This document shows, in pieces, positions 22,887 to 32,163 of a DNA stretch of 36,906 nucleotides. Positions within the stretch are counted from its first letter, which is position 1, and every line of letters starts with the position of its first letter. The notes beneath the pieces were generated by a model that saw only the letters and a program-made list of their open reading frames with translations, ran no database searches and was not told the DNA's origin. The position numbers and the translations under genes are program-made. The DNA is taken from the NCBI GenBank assembly GCA_045531795.1, contig JAZSET010000086.1:1-36906 (forward strand). The letters are read 5' to 3'. The DNA is from UBA4717 sp045531795. Lineage in GTDB: Bacteria; Bacillota; Clostridia; Oscillospirales; CAG-272.

Positions 22887-23905
22887 TGAGACACATCAAT
22901 ATACCGGTATTCATTCCCCATCTCGGATGCCCCAATGACTGTGTATTCTGCAATCAGAAGACAATATCGGGTCACAGCGACTATTCTCCCGAAAAGGTAA
23001 GGGATGAAATAGATAAGGCGCTTGAAACGATAGATTCGGATGCAGTTGTGCAGATAGCCTTTTTTGGCGGAAGCTTTACGGGGATTGACAGAAACGAAAT
23101 GATATATCTCCTGTCACTTGGCAAGGAGTATATAGACAAGGGAAAGGTAGAATCGATAAGGCTTTCCACAAGACCCGATTATATAGACGAAGAGATACTC
23201 GGTATTTTGAAAAAATACGGAGTAAAAACGATTGAACTCGGTGTTCAAAGCATATCGGATAAGGTTTTAACGGCTGCCAAAAGAGGCCATAGCTCTGCTG
23301 ATTCATACAGGGCAATGAGGCTTGTAACGGAATATGGCTTTGAGCTTGTCGGTCAGATGATGATAGGTCTGCCGTATTCGACACCCCGGGATGAACTTGA
23401 AACTGCAAAAGCGATAATTGAGTGCGGGGCAAAATATGCGAGAATTTACCCGACGGTGGTATTTGAGGATACAGAGCTTTGTCTTATGGCAAAAAGTCAC
23501 GAATACACACCGCTGACACTTGACGCGGCAGTTGAGAGAAGCAAGGAAGTCAAAAAACTGTTTATCAAAAACAGTGTTGAGGTAATCAGGGTAGGGCTTC
23601 AGTCGAGTGAAAACTTAGCTTCAGGTGACAAAGTATACGCAGGGGATTATCACAGCGCAATAGGCGAGCTTGTTGACTCTCTACTTTACTACGACATAAT
23701 AAAAAAATATATCGAAGAAAACACTCTTGCAGACAAGATAAAGGACAAAAATATTGAGATTTTTGTTCCAGTACACGAAAGTTCAAAAGTAGTGGGACAA
23801 AAACGGTCAAATAAGCTCCGTCTGCAAAATGAATACTTTGTAAAAAATATTAAAGTTATTGAAAAAAAGGAAATTATGCGTTATAATATAATATTATCGG
23901 TATAA
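22886..23905 (+). CDS. Elp3-like radical SAM protein
   Basis: A 339-residue radical SAM protein. The iron-sulfur cluster motif is C15-x3-C19-x2-C22 (CPNDCVFC), followed by FFGGSFTG, STRPDYI and ELGVQSISD, the pattern of the Elp3/YhcC branch. The later part has GQMMIGLP and IYPTVVFEDTELC. The GNAT domain of true Elp3 is missing, so it is not a full Elongator-type tRNA carboxymethyltransferase. Its position between rnc and smc is shared with other Clostridia. It starts within the rnc stop (TAATG), with no ribosome site, which implies coupled translation. The substrate is unknown; tRNA is a reasonable guess. Confidence 0.9.
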   Translation: MRHINIPVFIPHLGCPNDCVFCNQKTISGHSDYSPEKVRDEIDKALETIDSDAVVQIAFFGGSFTGIDRNEMIYLLSLGKEYIDKGKVESIRLSTRPDYIDEEILGILKKYGVKTIELGVQSISDKVLTAAKRGHSSADSYRAMRLVTEYGFELVGQMMIGLPYSTPRDELETAKAIIECGAKYARIYPTVVFEDTELCLMAKSHEYTPLTLDAAVERSKEVKKLFIKNSVEVIRVGLQSSENLASGDKVYAGDYHSAIGELVDSLLYYDIIKKYIEENTLADKIKDKNIEIFVPVHESSKVVGQKRSNKLRLQNEYFVKNIKVIEKKEIMRYNIILSV

Positions 23906-23926
23906 TTTCAGAAAGGGGGAGCAGGT

Positions 23927-26900
23927 ATGCTACTAAAATCGCTTGAGCTTAACGGCTTTAAGTCATTTCCGGACAAGACAGTACTAACCTTTGAGCGTGG
24001 CTCAACAATAGTAGTCGGACCTAACGGAAGCGGAAAGTCGAATATTTCTGATGCTATGCGCTGGGTTCTTGGCGAAATCTCCTCCCGTAATATCCGCGGA
24101 ACAAAAATGGAGGATGTTATTTTCGGCGGCTCGGATACCCGTAAGCAGATGAGCTATGCGGAGGTTTCCGTAACCTTTGATAATACTGACGGTGAAAGCT
24201 CCGTTGACCTTCCCTATGACGAGGTAACTGTTACCCGTAAATATTTCCGTTCGGGAGACAGTGAATATTATATAAACCGCAAGCCTGTAAGACTTCGTGA
24301 TATACACGAGCTTTTTATGAATACAGGTGTGGGCAGAACGGGATATTCGATTATCGGGCAGGGTAGAATTGCCGAAATTATATCCCTTAAAAGCGAGGAA
24401 AGACGCGGTATATTCGAGGAAGCGGCAGGTATTGCCAAGTATAAGTACAAGAAAAATGAAGCGGAAAAGAAGCTTATGGGTGTGGACGAAAATCTCACCC
24501 GTGTAAACGATATTTTAAGCGAGCTTTCTTCTCGTGTCGGACCTCTTGAAAAGGAAGCCGAAAAGGCTAAAAAGTATATTGAATATTACGACATTAAGAA
24601 AGAAGCGGATATATCCCTCTGGATATATGACGTGGACAAGCTTAATGAAGAAATAAAGAAAGCGGCAGAGGATTATATTATCACAAAGGAGGAGCTTGAA
24701 ACTATTGATGAAGCAATCTCCTCACTTGAAGCACAGAATGAGCGTGCTATAAACGCATCTCAGGAGAACAAGCTTGAGTATGAAAGGCTTACACAGGAAA
24801 TTGCCGAGTACACAAGGAATATGCACGAGCTTGATAACTCCTCAAAGGTCGCACTTACCAACATTTCTCACAGAGAAAATCTCAAAAAGATAAGAGAAAA
24901 TGAAATAGAAAAGCTGACAGAAAAGCTGTCGCTTATCAAAGAGACTATTGAAAATGCTCAGGATTGTCTCACAGAGCTTCAGAAGAAGCTTGATGAAAAG
25001 AAGTCTGAGCAGGATATTCTTGCGGAAAAATCCGAAAATACAAGCAAGCTTATTGACTCTAAGGGCAGTCAGATTGACACACTTTTTGAAAAAATCCGTG
25101 AAAACGAGGGTGTAATCCAGGAAAAGAAAATGCGTTTGTCTTCGCTTGATACAACAAAGCAGAACAGCGGTGAAAGACAGAAGCAGTTAAATGAATCTGC
25201 CGATGCTTACAGAGAATCCGTAAAGCTTTACAGCGACAGAATCAAGAAGGCGGATGAGAAAATTGCCGCTTACGAAAAGAGTGCTGATGAGCTCAGAAAA
25301 AAGCTTGAAAGTGCTGACGAAAAATTGGCTCAATACACAGGCAAGCTTGAAAAAACAAGCGAAGACAGCCGTGAAATCTATATTGATATTTCATCAAAAG
25401 AGCATAGAGTCCAGACTTTAAAGAGAATGGAGGAGCTTCTTGAGGGATACTCTCACAGTGTCCGCTTTGTGATGAATGAATATGATGCACACGGCATTGA
25501 CGGTGCAGGTAAAATATACGGTCCTCTCTCAAAGCTTATAAAGGTTGATGAAAAGTACAGCCTTGCCATAGAAACGGCACTTGGCGCGGCGCTCCAGAAT
25601 ATTGTTGTTGACAATGAAAATACTGCAAAGGCGGCTATGCGTCATCTTAAGGCAAAAAATGCGGGCAGAGCAACTTTCTATCCGGTAAGCTCAATGAAGG
25701 CGCGCACTTCGCCTGTCGGTGAGGCAGAGGCTAAAAAGTACAAGGGCTTTATTGGCGTGGCTGACAGCATCGTAGACTGTGACAGTACATTCGCGGGTGT
25801 TCTCAGCAATCTTTTAGGTACAACACTTGTATATGATAACATTGACAATGCAACAGTTGTTGCAAAGGCGACAGGCTTCAAGGTGAGACTTGTTACACTT
25901 GACGGTCAGGTTATCAATGCAGGCGGTTCATTTACCGGCGGTTCGGCAAAGCGTGACAGCGGTATTCTTACCCGTACAAGCGAGACCGACAGACTTGAAA
26001 AGGAAATTGCGGCACTTAAGGCAGATGCCGAAAAACTTAAGGCAGAGAGCGAAAACCTCACAAGTCTTGCCGATAAAATCAAGAGTGAAAGCTCAAGCGA
26101 GAGAAACAATCTTGCTATTATTGAGTCACTTAAAAATGCGGAAAATACTCAAAGAGAGGTTTTGAAAAGCCAGCTTGAAAGTGATGAAAGACTTCTGAGT
26201 GAATGCCTTTCTGACATTTCAAAACTCGGTGAGGACGAAAAATCAAACAGTGACGAGCACGATGCTCTTGTCCGTGATATAGAAAAGCTTGAAAATGAAA
26301 ACCGTGACATTCAGTCACAGCGTTTTGAGCTTGATTCCGAAAAGTATGAGCTTGAACAGGAAAACGAAAAGACGGCAGAAAATATTGCACAGATGAACAT
26401 TACCCTTGCCGAGATGAGCAAGGATATTGAAAGTGCAAATCTACGCCTTGTCGAAAAGGAAAACGAAAAAGACGAGACCGCACAGGCACTTGAAAACGCA
26501 AAGGCGGAAATCGAAAAGCTCGAGCTTGACAATAAGAGTGCCGGAGATAATATTGAAAGCGATAAGGCACGTATTGCAGAGCTTGAGGAAAAAATTATCA
26601 AGGTAACCGAAATCCGTCAGAAGAATATTGAAGACGGTATGGCGATTGAAAAGCGCAGAATTGATCTCAACGCAAGAATCAGAGACAATAATGAGCGCAA
26701 GGGTAATGTTCTCATTGAGCATACCAGACTTGACAACAGATGCACAAACTTAAACAGTGAGCTTGACAAAAAGACTTCACGCCTCTGGGATGAATATGAG
26801 CTTTCTTACAGCAGTGCGCTTGAGTGCGGTTATGAAAGAGTAACAAAGGAAACCCGCGCAAGAGTTGCGGAAATACAGACCGAATACAAGAACAAGCTTC

Positions 26901-27529
26901 GTGCGCTCGGCTCGGTAAATGTAAATGCAGCCGAAGAATATGCAAGCGTCAAGGAAAGATTTGATTTCTTGTCAGGTCAGGTAACCGACCTTGAAAAGAG
27001 TAAAAATGAACTTCTTGAAATCATTACAAACCTTGAAGGCGAAATGTGCGAGGCGTTTGTCAAGTCGTTCGAGGAAATCAACCGTAATTTCCAGGTTGTA
27101 TTCAAGGAACTTTTCGGCGGCGGCGAGGCAGAGCTTTCGCTTAACGACCCCGACAATGTGCTTACAAGCGGAATTGAGATAAGAGTTGCACCTCCCGGAA
27201 AGATTATCAAGAGCCTTATGCTTTTGTCGGGCGGCGAGCAGGCGTTTGTTGCTATTGCACTTATTTTTGCAATACTCAGAGTTAACCCCACTCCGTTCTG
27301 TATCTTTGACGAGATTGAAGCGGCACTCGATGAAGCAAATGTATTCAGATTTGCAGACTACATAAAGAGATACTCAAACAGTAATCAGTTTATTGTTATT
27401 ACTCACAGAAGACCTACAATGGAAATTGCAGATAAGCTTTACGGTGTAACAATGTATGAAAAGGGTATTTCCAAGATACTGACACTTGATGTCAGCGAAA
27501 TAGAGGAAAAGGTTGGAATTAAATCGTAA
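23927..27529 (+). CDS. smc: Chromosome segregation protein SMC
   Basis: A 1200-residue condensin ATPase. Walker A GPNGSGKS is at residues 31-38, then a long coiled coil (about 170-500), the hinge (about 505-670, with YGPLSKLIKVDEKY and NAGGSFTGGS), a second coiled coil (about 680-1030), and the C-terminal head with signature LLSGGEQAF near residue 1100 and Walker B CIFDEIEAALDEAN. It organises and segregates the chromosome with ScpA and ScpB, which are not in this window. GAAAGGGGGAG precedes the ATG. It overlaps ftsY by one base. Confidence 0.98.
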   Translation: MLLKSLELNGFKSFPDKTVLTFERGSTIVVGPNGSGKSNISDAMRWVLGEISSRNIRGTKMEDVIFGGSDTRKQMSYAEVSVTFDNTDGESSVDLPYDEVTVTRKYFRSGDSEYYINRKPVRLRDIHELFMNTGVGRTGYSIIGQGRIAEIISLKSEERRGIFEEAAGIAKYKYKKNEAEKKLMGVDENLTRVNDILSELSSRVGPLEKEAEKAKKYIEYYDIKKEADISLWIYDVDKLNEEIKKAAEDYIITKEELETIDEAISSLEAQNERAINASQENKLEYERLTQEIAEYTRNMHELDNSSKVALTNISHRENLKKIRENEIEKLTEKLSLIKETIENAQDCLTELQKKLDEKKSEQDILAEKSENTSKLIDSKGSQIDTLFEKIRENEGVIQEKKMRLSSLDTTKQNSGERQKQLNESADAYRESVKLYSDRIKKADEKIAAYEKSADELRKKLESADEKLAQYTGKLEKTSEDSREIYIDISSKEHRVQTLKRMEELLEGYSHSVRFVMNEYDAHGIDGAGKIYGPLSKLIKVDEKYSLAIETALGAALQNIVVDNENTAKAAMRHLKAKNAGRATFYPVSSMKARTSPVGEAEAKKYKGFIGVADSIVDCDSTFAGVLSNLLGTTLVYDNIDNATVVAKATGFKVRLVTLDGQVINAGGSFTGGSAKRDSGILTRTSETDRLEKEIAALKADAEKLKAESENLTSLADKIKSESSSERNNLAIIESLKNAENTQREVLKSQLESDERLLSECLSDISKLGEDEKSNSDEHDALVRDIEKLENENRDIQSQRFELDSEKYELEQENEKTAENIAQMNITLAEMSKDIESANLRLVEKENEKDETAQALENAKAEIEKLELDNKSAGDNIESDKARIAELEEKIIKVTEIRQKNIEDGMAIEKRRIDLNARIRDNNERKGNVLIEHTRLDNRCTNLNSELDKKTSRLWDEYELSYSSALECGYERVTKETRARVAEIQTEYKNKLRALGSVNVNAAEEYASVKERFDFLSGQVTDLEKSKNELLEIITNLEGEMCEAFVKSFEEINRNFQVVFKELFGGGEAELSLNDPDNVLTSGIEIRVAPPGKIIKSLMLLSGGEQAFVAIALIFAILRVNPTPFCIFDEIEAALDEANVFRFADYIKRYSNSNQFIVITHRRPTMEIADKLYGVTMYEKGISKILTLDVSEIEEKVGIKS

Positions 27530-28434
27530 TGGGCTTTTTTGACAGATTAAAAAGCGGACTTGCAAAGACTAAGGAGTCTGTTTTTTCACAGGTAAACGAG
27601 CTTTTCAAAAGCTTTGTAAAGGTTGATGAGGACTTGCTTGAGGAGCTTGAAGAGCTTCTTATTATGGCGGACTTAGGTGTTGCATCAAGCGGGGAAATTA
27701 TCGAAAAGCTCAGGGACAAAATAAAAGAAGAGCGAATAGATGACTCCGAGGCAGCAAGGGATGCGCTTCGATCGATCCTTAAGGAAGCAATCGGTGAGTA
27801 TCAGCCGCTTTGTATTGAAAGCACACCTTCTGTTATTCTTGTAATCGGTGTAAACGGAGTGGGCAAAACCACATCTATTGCAAAGATTGCAAATAATCTT
27901 AAAAATGAGGGTAAGAGCGTGCTTTTAGCGGCTGCCGACACATTCAGGGCGGCGGCTATTGACCAGCTTAAGGTATGGGCAGACAGAGTGGGTGTACCGC
28001 TTATTGCCCATGATGAGGGAAGCGACCCGGCGGCAGTTGTTTTTGATGCTGTTACCGCAGCTAAAAAGCGCGGCGCAGATGTCCTTATAATCGATACTGC
28101 GGGCAGACTTCATAACAAGAAAAACCTTATGGATGAGCTTGCAAAAATAAACAGAGTAATTGAAAGAGAGCTTCCCGGAGCAAGTCGCGAAACTCTGCTT
28201 GTTCTTGATGCAACAACAGGACAGAATGCGGTAAATCAGGCAAAGGAATTTAAGAATGCGGCAGACATTACCGGTCTTATTCTTACAAAGCTTGACGGCA
28301 CAGCAAAGGGCGGAATTGTATTCTCTATAAAGAAAGAACTTGATATACCTGTAAAGTATATCGGTGTTGGCGAAAAGGTTGACGATATGCAGCCATTTTC
28401 AAGTGAAGATTTTGTAAAGGCGTTGTTTGAATAA
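27529..28434 (+). CDS. ftsY: Signal recognition particle receptor FtsY
   Basis: A 301-residue SRP-family GTPase that docks ribosome-nascent chain complexes to the membrane. It has the N domain (residues 1-90) and the G domain with GVNGVGKTT near residue 107, ADTFRAAAIDQL, IIDTAGRLHNK and TKLDGTAKGG. The acidic A domain of E. coli FtsY is absent, as usual in Firmicutes. One-base overlaps (TAATG) join it to smc before and the pyrophosphatase after. Confidence 0.98.
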   Translation: MGFFDRLKSGLAKTKESVFSQVNELFKSFVKVDEDLLEELEELLIMADLGVASSGEIIEKLRDKIKEERIDDSEAARDALRSILKEAIGEYQPLCIESTPSVILVIGVNGVGKTTSIAKIANNLKNEGKSVLLAAADTFRAAAIDQLKVWADRVGVPLIAHDEGSDPAAVVFDAVTAAKKRGADVLIIDTAGRLHNKKNLMDELAKINRVIERELPGASRETLLVLDATTGQNAVNQAKEFKNAADITGLILTKLDGTAKGGIVFSIKKELDIPVKYIGVGEKVDDMQPFSSEDFVKALFE

Positions 28435-29102
28435 TGAAAATTGTACTTGCTTCAAGAAATAAGCACAAAATTGTGGAAATTCACGCACTTTTATCAGGTG
28501 TGTGCGAAGATTTGGAGGTTTTGTCGCTCGACGACATTGGCTTTATCGGCGATATCGAAGAGGGCGGCGACTCTTTTGAAGAAAACTCAAAAATCAAGGC
28601 CCTTACCCCAGCAGAGAGAGGGTACATAGGCATTGCCGATGATTCGGGACTTGCTGTTGACTCATTAGGCGGTGCGCCCGGTGTTTACTCCGCGCGATAT
28701 GCGGGAGAGCCGTGCGATGACAAGAAAAACAATAATAAACTTCTGGCAGAGCTTGAAAAAATCGGTGATGAGAAAAGAAATGCAAGTTTTGTTTCCGTTG
28801 TAACTATTCTTTTTCCGAAGGATAGTGAGTACAATAACTTTGATGAGTCAAAATTAAAGTACAGTGTACTTGCATATGACGAAAAAACAGGGGCAAGAGG
28901 CTTTTCTGCCAGAGGAGAATGCCCCGGTACAATTCTTTACGGGGAAAAGGGAAACGGTGGTTTCGGCTATGATCCTCTGTTTATGTGTGAACTTGGCAAA
29001 ACCTTTGCTGAGCTTACACCTGATGAAAAAAACAGTATAAGTCACAGAGCAAACGCAATGAAAGCATTTGTGTATGACTTTTCGCAGATACTTAAAAAAT
29101 AA
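28434..29102 (+). CDS. Non-canonical purine NTP pyrophosphatase (RdgB/HAM1)
   Basis: A 222-residue enzyme that hydrolyses dITP, ITP and XTP to keep them out of nucleic acids. Family motifs are LASRNKHKIVEI at the start, EEGGDSFEENSKIKA near residue 43, ADDSGLAVDSLGGAPGVYSARYAG near residue 66, and the closing NGGFGYDPLF with SHRANAM. It is slightly longer than the usual 200 residues because of an insertion at about residues 123-145. Its start is coupled to the ftsY stop. Confidence 0.95.
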   Translation: MKIVLASRNKHKIVEIHALLSGVCEDLEVLSLDDIGFIGDIEEGGDSFEENSKIKALTPAERGYIGIADDSGLAVDSLGGAPGVYSARYAGEPCDDKKNNNKLLAELEKIGDEKRNASFVSVVTILFPKDSEYNNFDESKLKYSVLAYDEKTGARGFSARGECPGTILYGEKGNGGFGYDPLFMCELGKTFAELTPDEKNSISHRANAMKAFVYDFSQILKK

Positions 29103-29116
29103 TTTGAGGAAAAACA

Positions 29117-29407
29117 ATGACAAGTAAACAAAGAGCGTATCTTCGTTCTCTTGCACACTCCATTGACACAATATTTCAGGTGGGCAAGGGCGGAGTTAAC
29201 GAAAATATGATAAAGCAGGTCTCCGATGCTCTTGAAGCCCGTGAGCTTATTAAACTCAGGGTGCTTGACAACAGTGACTACACTCCCCGGATTGCTGCAG
29301 AAGAACTTGCAGAAGAAACGGGTGCCGAGGTTGTTCAGATTATCGGTACAAAGTTTGTATTATACAGAGAATCAAAGGATAAAAAGACGATAGTCTTGCC
29401 AAAGTAA
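29117..29407 (+). CDS. yhbY: CRM-domain RNA-binding protein YhbY
   Basis: A 96-residue RNA-binding protein of the CRM family that associates with pre-50S particles. Signatures are TSKQRAYLRSLAHSI, the GKGGVNENMI loop near residue 24, ELIKLRVLDN and the final VVQIIGTKFVLYRES. It precedes nadD directly, an order conserved in Firmicutes. Confidence 0.95.
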   Translation: MTSKQRAYLRSLAHSIDTIFQVGKGGVNENMIKQVSDALEARELIKLRVLDNSDYTPRIAAEELAEETGAEVVQIIGTKFVLYRESKDKKTIVLPK

Positions 29408-29411
29408 AGCT

Positions 29412-30659
29412 ATGAAAACAGGCATTTTCGGAGGAACCTTTTCTCCGGTCCATAACGGACATATAATTATGGCTGAGAGCTTTATAAAAGAGCTTTCGCT
29501 TGATAAGCTTTATATTATACCAACATTCATACCTCCGCATAAAACCGAGGTTGACGGTGCCGACAGTGCTGACAGACTCAGAATGCTTCGTCTTGCTTTT
29601 GAGAATACCGACAAGGCAATTGTTTCGGATATTGAAATCAGGAGAGCAAATGTAAGCTATACGGTTGATACACTGAAAGAACTTTCAAGCGAGGGAGAAT
29701 TACTTCTTTTGTGCGGAAGCGATATGTTTCTGACTATTGATAAATGGTATCAGTCAGAAGAGATATTCAGACGCGCTGTCATTGTACTCGGCAGGCGGGA
29801 AAAAGATTCTGAAACTGAGTCAGCACTTAAACGGCAAAGACTGATGCTTGAAGAAAAATACGGTGCAAGAGTCCTTGAACTTGATTTTGATGCATTTGAA
29901 ATATCATCAAGTGAAATAAGAGAAAAAATCGTAAAAGACGAGTCTGTTGACGGACTTGTCCCCGAAAGTGTTAAAAATTACATCTTTTCTCACGGACTTT
30001 ATGATTCGCTGTATACGGATAAAACTCTCGAAAAGGTAAAAAAACGTGTGAGTGAAACAATAAGCCCGTACAGACTCAGGCATACTCTCGGTGTTGAGAG
30101 AGAGGTTATCAGACTTTCAGAGATTTTTTGTCCCGAAAAAACACGGAAGCTCCGTGTGGCGGCACTGCTTCACGATATAACAAAAGAACAGGGCACGGAT
30201 AAGCAGATTGAGCTTTGCTCTCTTTACAAAATAGAGGCAGGCGAGCTGTCTGTGAAGTCTCCGAAGATTCTGCACTCACTGACAGGGGCGTATTTCGCAC
30301 GGACTCTGTTTGGTGATTTAATTGACGACGAAATCTTTTATTCAATTTATTACCATACTACAGGCAAGAGTGGTATGAACCTTTCCGAGATGATACTTTA
30401 TCTTGCCGATTATATTGAGGATACAAGAACCTTTGACGACTGTGTCAGACTCAGAAAATTCTTTTATGACGGAATAGACACTTCTTCGGGTTATAATGAA
30501 AAATATATACATCTGCTAAAAACTCTCGTATACAGCTTTGAGCTTACGGTAAATGCCCTGAGTGCAGAGGGGGCACATGTTGATAAAACAACCCTTGATG
30601 CAATGGAGTATCTGAAAAAGGAGCTTTTAGTACAGACAAAGAGGGAAAATAATGTCTGA
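29412..30659 (+). CDS. nadD: NadD-YqeK fusion: NaMN adenylyltransferase plus HD phosphohydrolase
   Basis: A 415-residue two-domain protein. Residues 1-195 are nicotinate-nucleotide adenylyltransferase, with GGTFSPVHNGHI (residues 6-17) and ISSSEIREKI near residue 168; it makes deamido-NAD. Residues about 205-405 are a YqeK-type HD domain, with H224 in RLRHTLG, H254-D255 in LLHDITK, and later HSLTGAYFA and YYHTTG. In Bacillus these are separate adjacent genes, and YqeK has been reported as a symmetrical Ap4A hydrolase. Here no stop or start separates them. The frame overlaps the next start by eight bases. Confidence 0.94.
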   Translation: MKTGIFGGTFSPVHNGHIIMAESFIKELSLDKLYIIPTFIPPHKTEVDGADSADRLRMLRLAFENTDKAIVSDIEIRRANVSYTVDTLKELSSEGELLLLCGSDMFLTIDKWYQSEEIFRRAVIVLGRREKDSETESALKRQRLMLEEKYGARVLELDFDAFEISSSEIREKIVKDESVDGLVPESVKNYIFSHGLYDSLYTDKTLEKVKKRVSETISPYRLRHTLGVEREVIRLSEIFCPEKTRKLRVAALLHDITKEQGTDKQIELCSLYKIEAGELSVKSPKILHSLTGAYFARTLFGDLIDDEIFYSIYYHTTGKSGMNLSEMILYLADYIEDTRTFDDCVRLRKFFYDGIDTSSGYNEKYIHLLKTLVYSFELTVNALSAEGAHVDKTTLDAMEYLKKELLVQTKRENNV

Positions 30660-32151
30660 AAAGAAAAACAAAAATAAAACAATGCACGGAAGACGGCTTG
30701 ACACGTGGAAGATTGTGCTTATATCTGTTGCGGCATTCTTTCTGTTGCTTGTGTCAAGTGCTTACATTTTTGTAAATGTTTATGTGCCGAGTGTTGACGA
30801 TGATCTGGCATTTCACGATGATAAGGGTATACTGACATATCTTGACAATAATTCTGTAAGAAAGTATCGCCTTGCAAGAGTAATAATGGAGTTCGGGCGC
30901 GAGTCGGACAGAATAAGCGGAATTGAAGATACTCCCGTGTATATAAGAAACAGCGGTGTTTACAACTTTCTTGTGCTCGGTCACGATAAGGTAGCACTCA
31001 ACACCGATGTTATTATGATAGTAAACTTTGATACAAACAACGGCAATATAAATGTTATGCAGCTGCCCCGTGACACATATATCGAAAAGGGCGGTTATGG
31101 GCGCAAGATCAACAGTATGTTTGCTTATCACGTGGGTGAAGCGAGAAAGAACGGTTCTAAAAATGTTTACCACGATGCTCTTTCGGGATTGTGCGAGACT
31201 CTTGAAGATGCATTTAAGATTGAACTTGACAACTACGCTCTTGTAAATCTTGAAGCATTTAAAAATATAGTTGACATAATAGGCGGTGTGCCGATAGATG
31301 TGCCTGAGGATATGGACTATGATGATGAGTTCCAGAATCTCAGCATTCATATCAAAAAGGGCTACCAGGTGCTTGACGGCGAAACAGCTATGGGCTTTGT
31401 CCGTTTCAGAAGCGGATATGTGAATGCCGATATAGGACGCCAGAATGCACAAAAGCTGTTTATGACAGCGCTTTTAAGTCAGGTGCAGAAGAATTTTTCC
31501 GTGGGCACCATTACAAAAATAGTTGAACAGGCTCTGAAGAATATCACAACAGATATAAACCTTGCAGATGCGATATATTATGCGAAATCTGCGCTTTCTG
31601 TTGACCTTTCAAACCTCAATATGATGTCGCTTCCCGGAGAAGCACTTTATGCAAACGGCGTGTCATATTACATCATTTACAGGGCGTCTACTTATGACAT
31701 TGTAAACAAGTATTTCAATGTGTATAATCTTGATATACCCGAAAAAGCCTTTGACAGTGAGTTTGTCTTTACAAGTGAAAGCTCAGATAAAATTCACAGT
31801 GTTTACACAAGGACAGACGTGGATTATGTTGTAAACAACGGTGAAAGCGTAAGCAGTGATGGGCTGTATATACCGCGCCTGCCCGATGTGCCTGTTGTGA
31901 CAGAGGCGGAAACAGAGGCTGTAAGCGAGCCTTTGGCGGACACAACTGAAAAGACGGAGTCAGCGGAAGTCGACGGTGAAGAAGAAACTTCTGATACAGA
32001 GTTTGATGAAGTCCCTGAATCCGGGGAAACTGTGGAATATGAATCTGTATCTGAGGATGATACTGAGTCTGAGGATACCGAAGAGGAAACAGACAGACTT
32101 TCAGAGGAAACTGACAGCGAAAACGAAGAAACTGATATAACAGAAGAATAA
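30652..32151 (+). CDS. LytR-CpsA-Psr (LCP) family wall-polymer ligase
   Basis: A 499-residue membrane-anchored protein that would attach undecaprenyl-linked glycopolymers to peptidoglycan. A basic cytoplasmic N-terminus is followed by one membrane helix (residues about 20-42). The LCP domain spans about 95-340, with TDVIMIVNFD, QLPRDTYI, GYGRKINSMFAYH, and later FVRFRSGYVNADIGRQNAQ. Residues about 415-499 form an extracellular low-complexity tail dominated by Glu, Asp, Ser and Thr. The tail is unusual and resembles in composition the small exported protein at 7662-7982. It overlaps the NadD fusion by eight bases. Confidence 0.93.
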   Translation: MSEKKNKNKTMHGRRLDTWKIVLISVAAFFLLLVSSAYIFVNVYVPSVDDDLAFHDDKGILTYLDNNSVRKYRLARVIMEFGRESDRISGIEDTPVYIRNSGVYNFLVLGHDKVALNTDVIMIVNFDTNNGNINVMQLPRDTYIEKGGYGRKINSMFAYHVGEARKNGSKNVYHDALSGLCETLEDAFKIELDNYALVNLEAFKNIVDIIGGVPIDVPEDMDYDDEFQNLSIHIKKGYQVLDGETAMGFVRFRSGYVNADIGRQNAQKLFMTALLSQVQKNFSVGTITKIVEQALKNITTDINLADAIYYAKSALSVDLSNLNMMSLPGEALYANGVSYYIIYRASTYDIVNKYFNVYNLDIPEKAFDSEFVFTSESSDKIHSVYTRTDVDYVVNNGESVSSDGLYIPRLPDVPVVTEAETEAVSEPLADTTEKTESAEVDGEEETSDTEFDEVPESGETVEYESVSEDDTESEDTEEETDRLSEETDSENEETDITEE

Positions 32152-32163
32152 AGGAAAAAGAGT

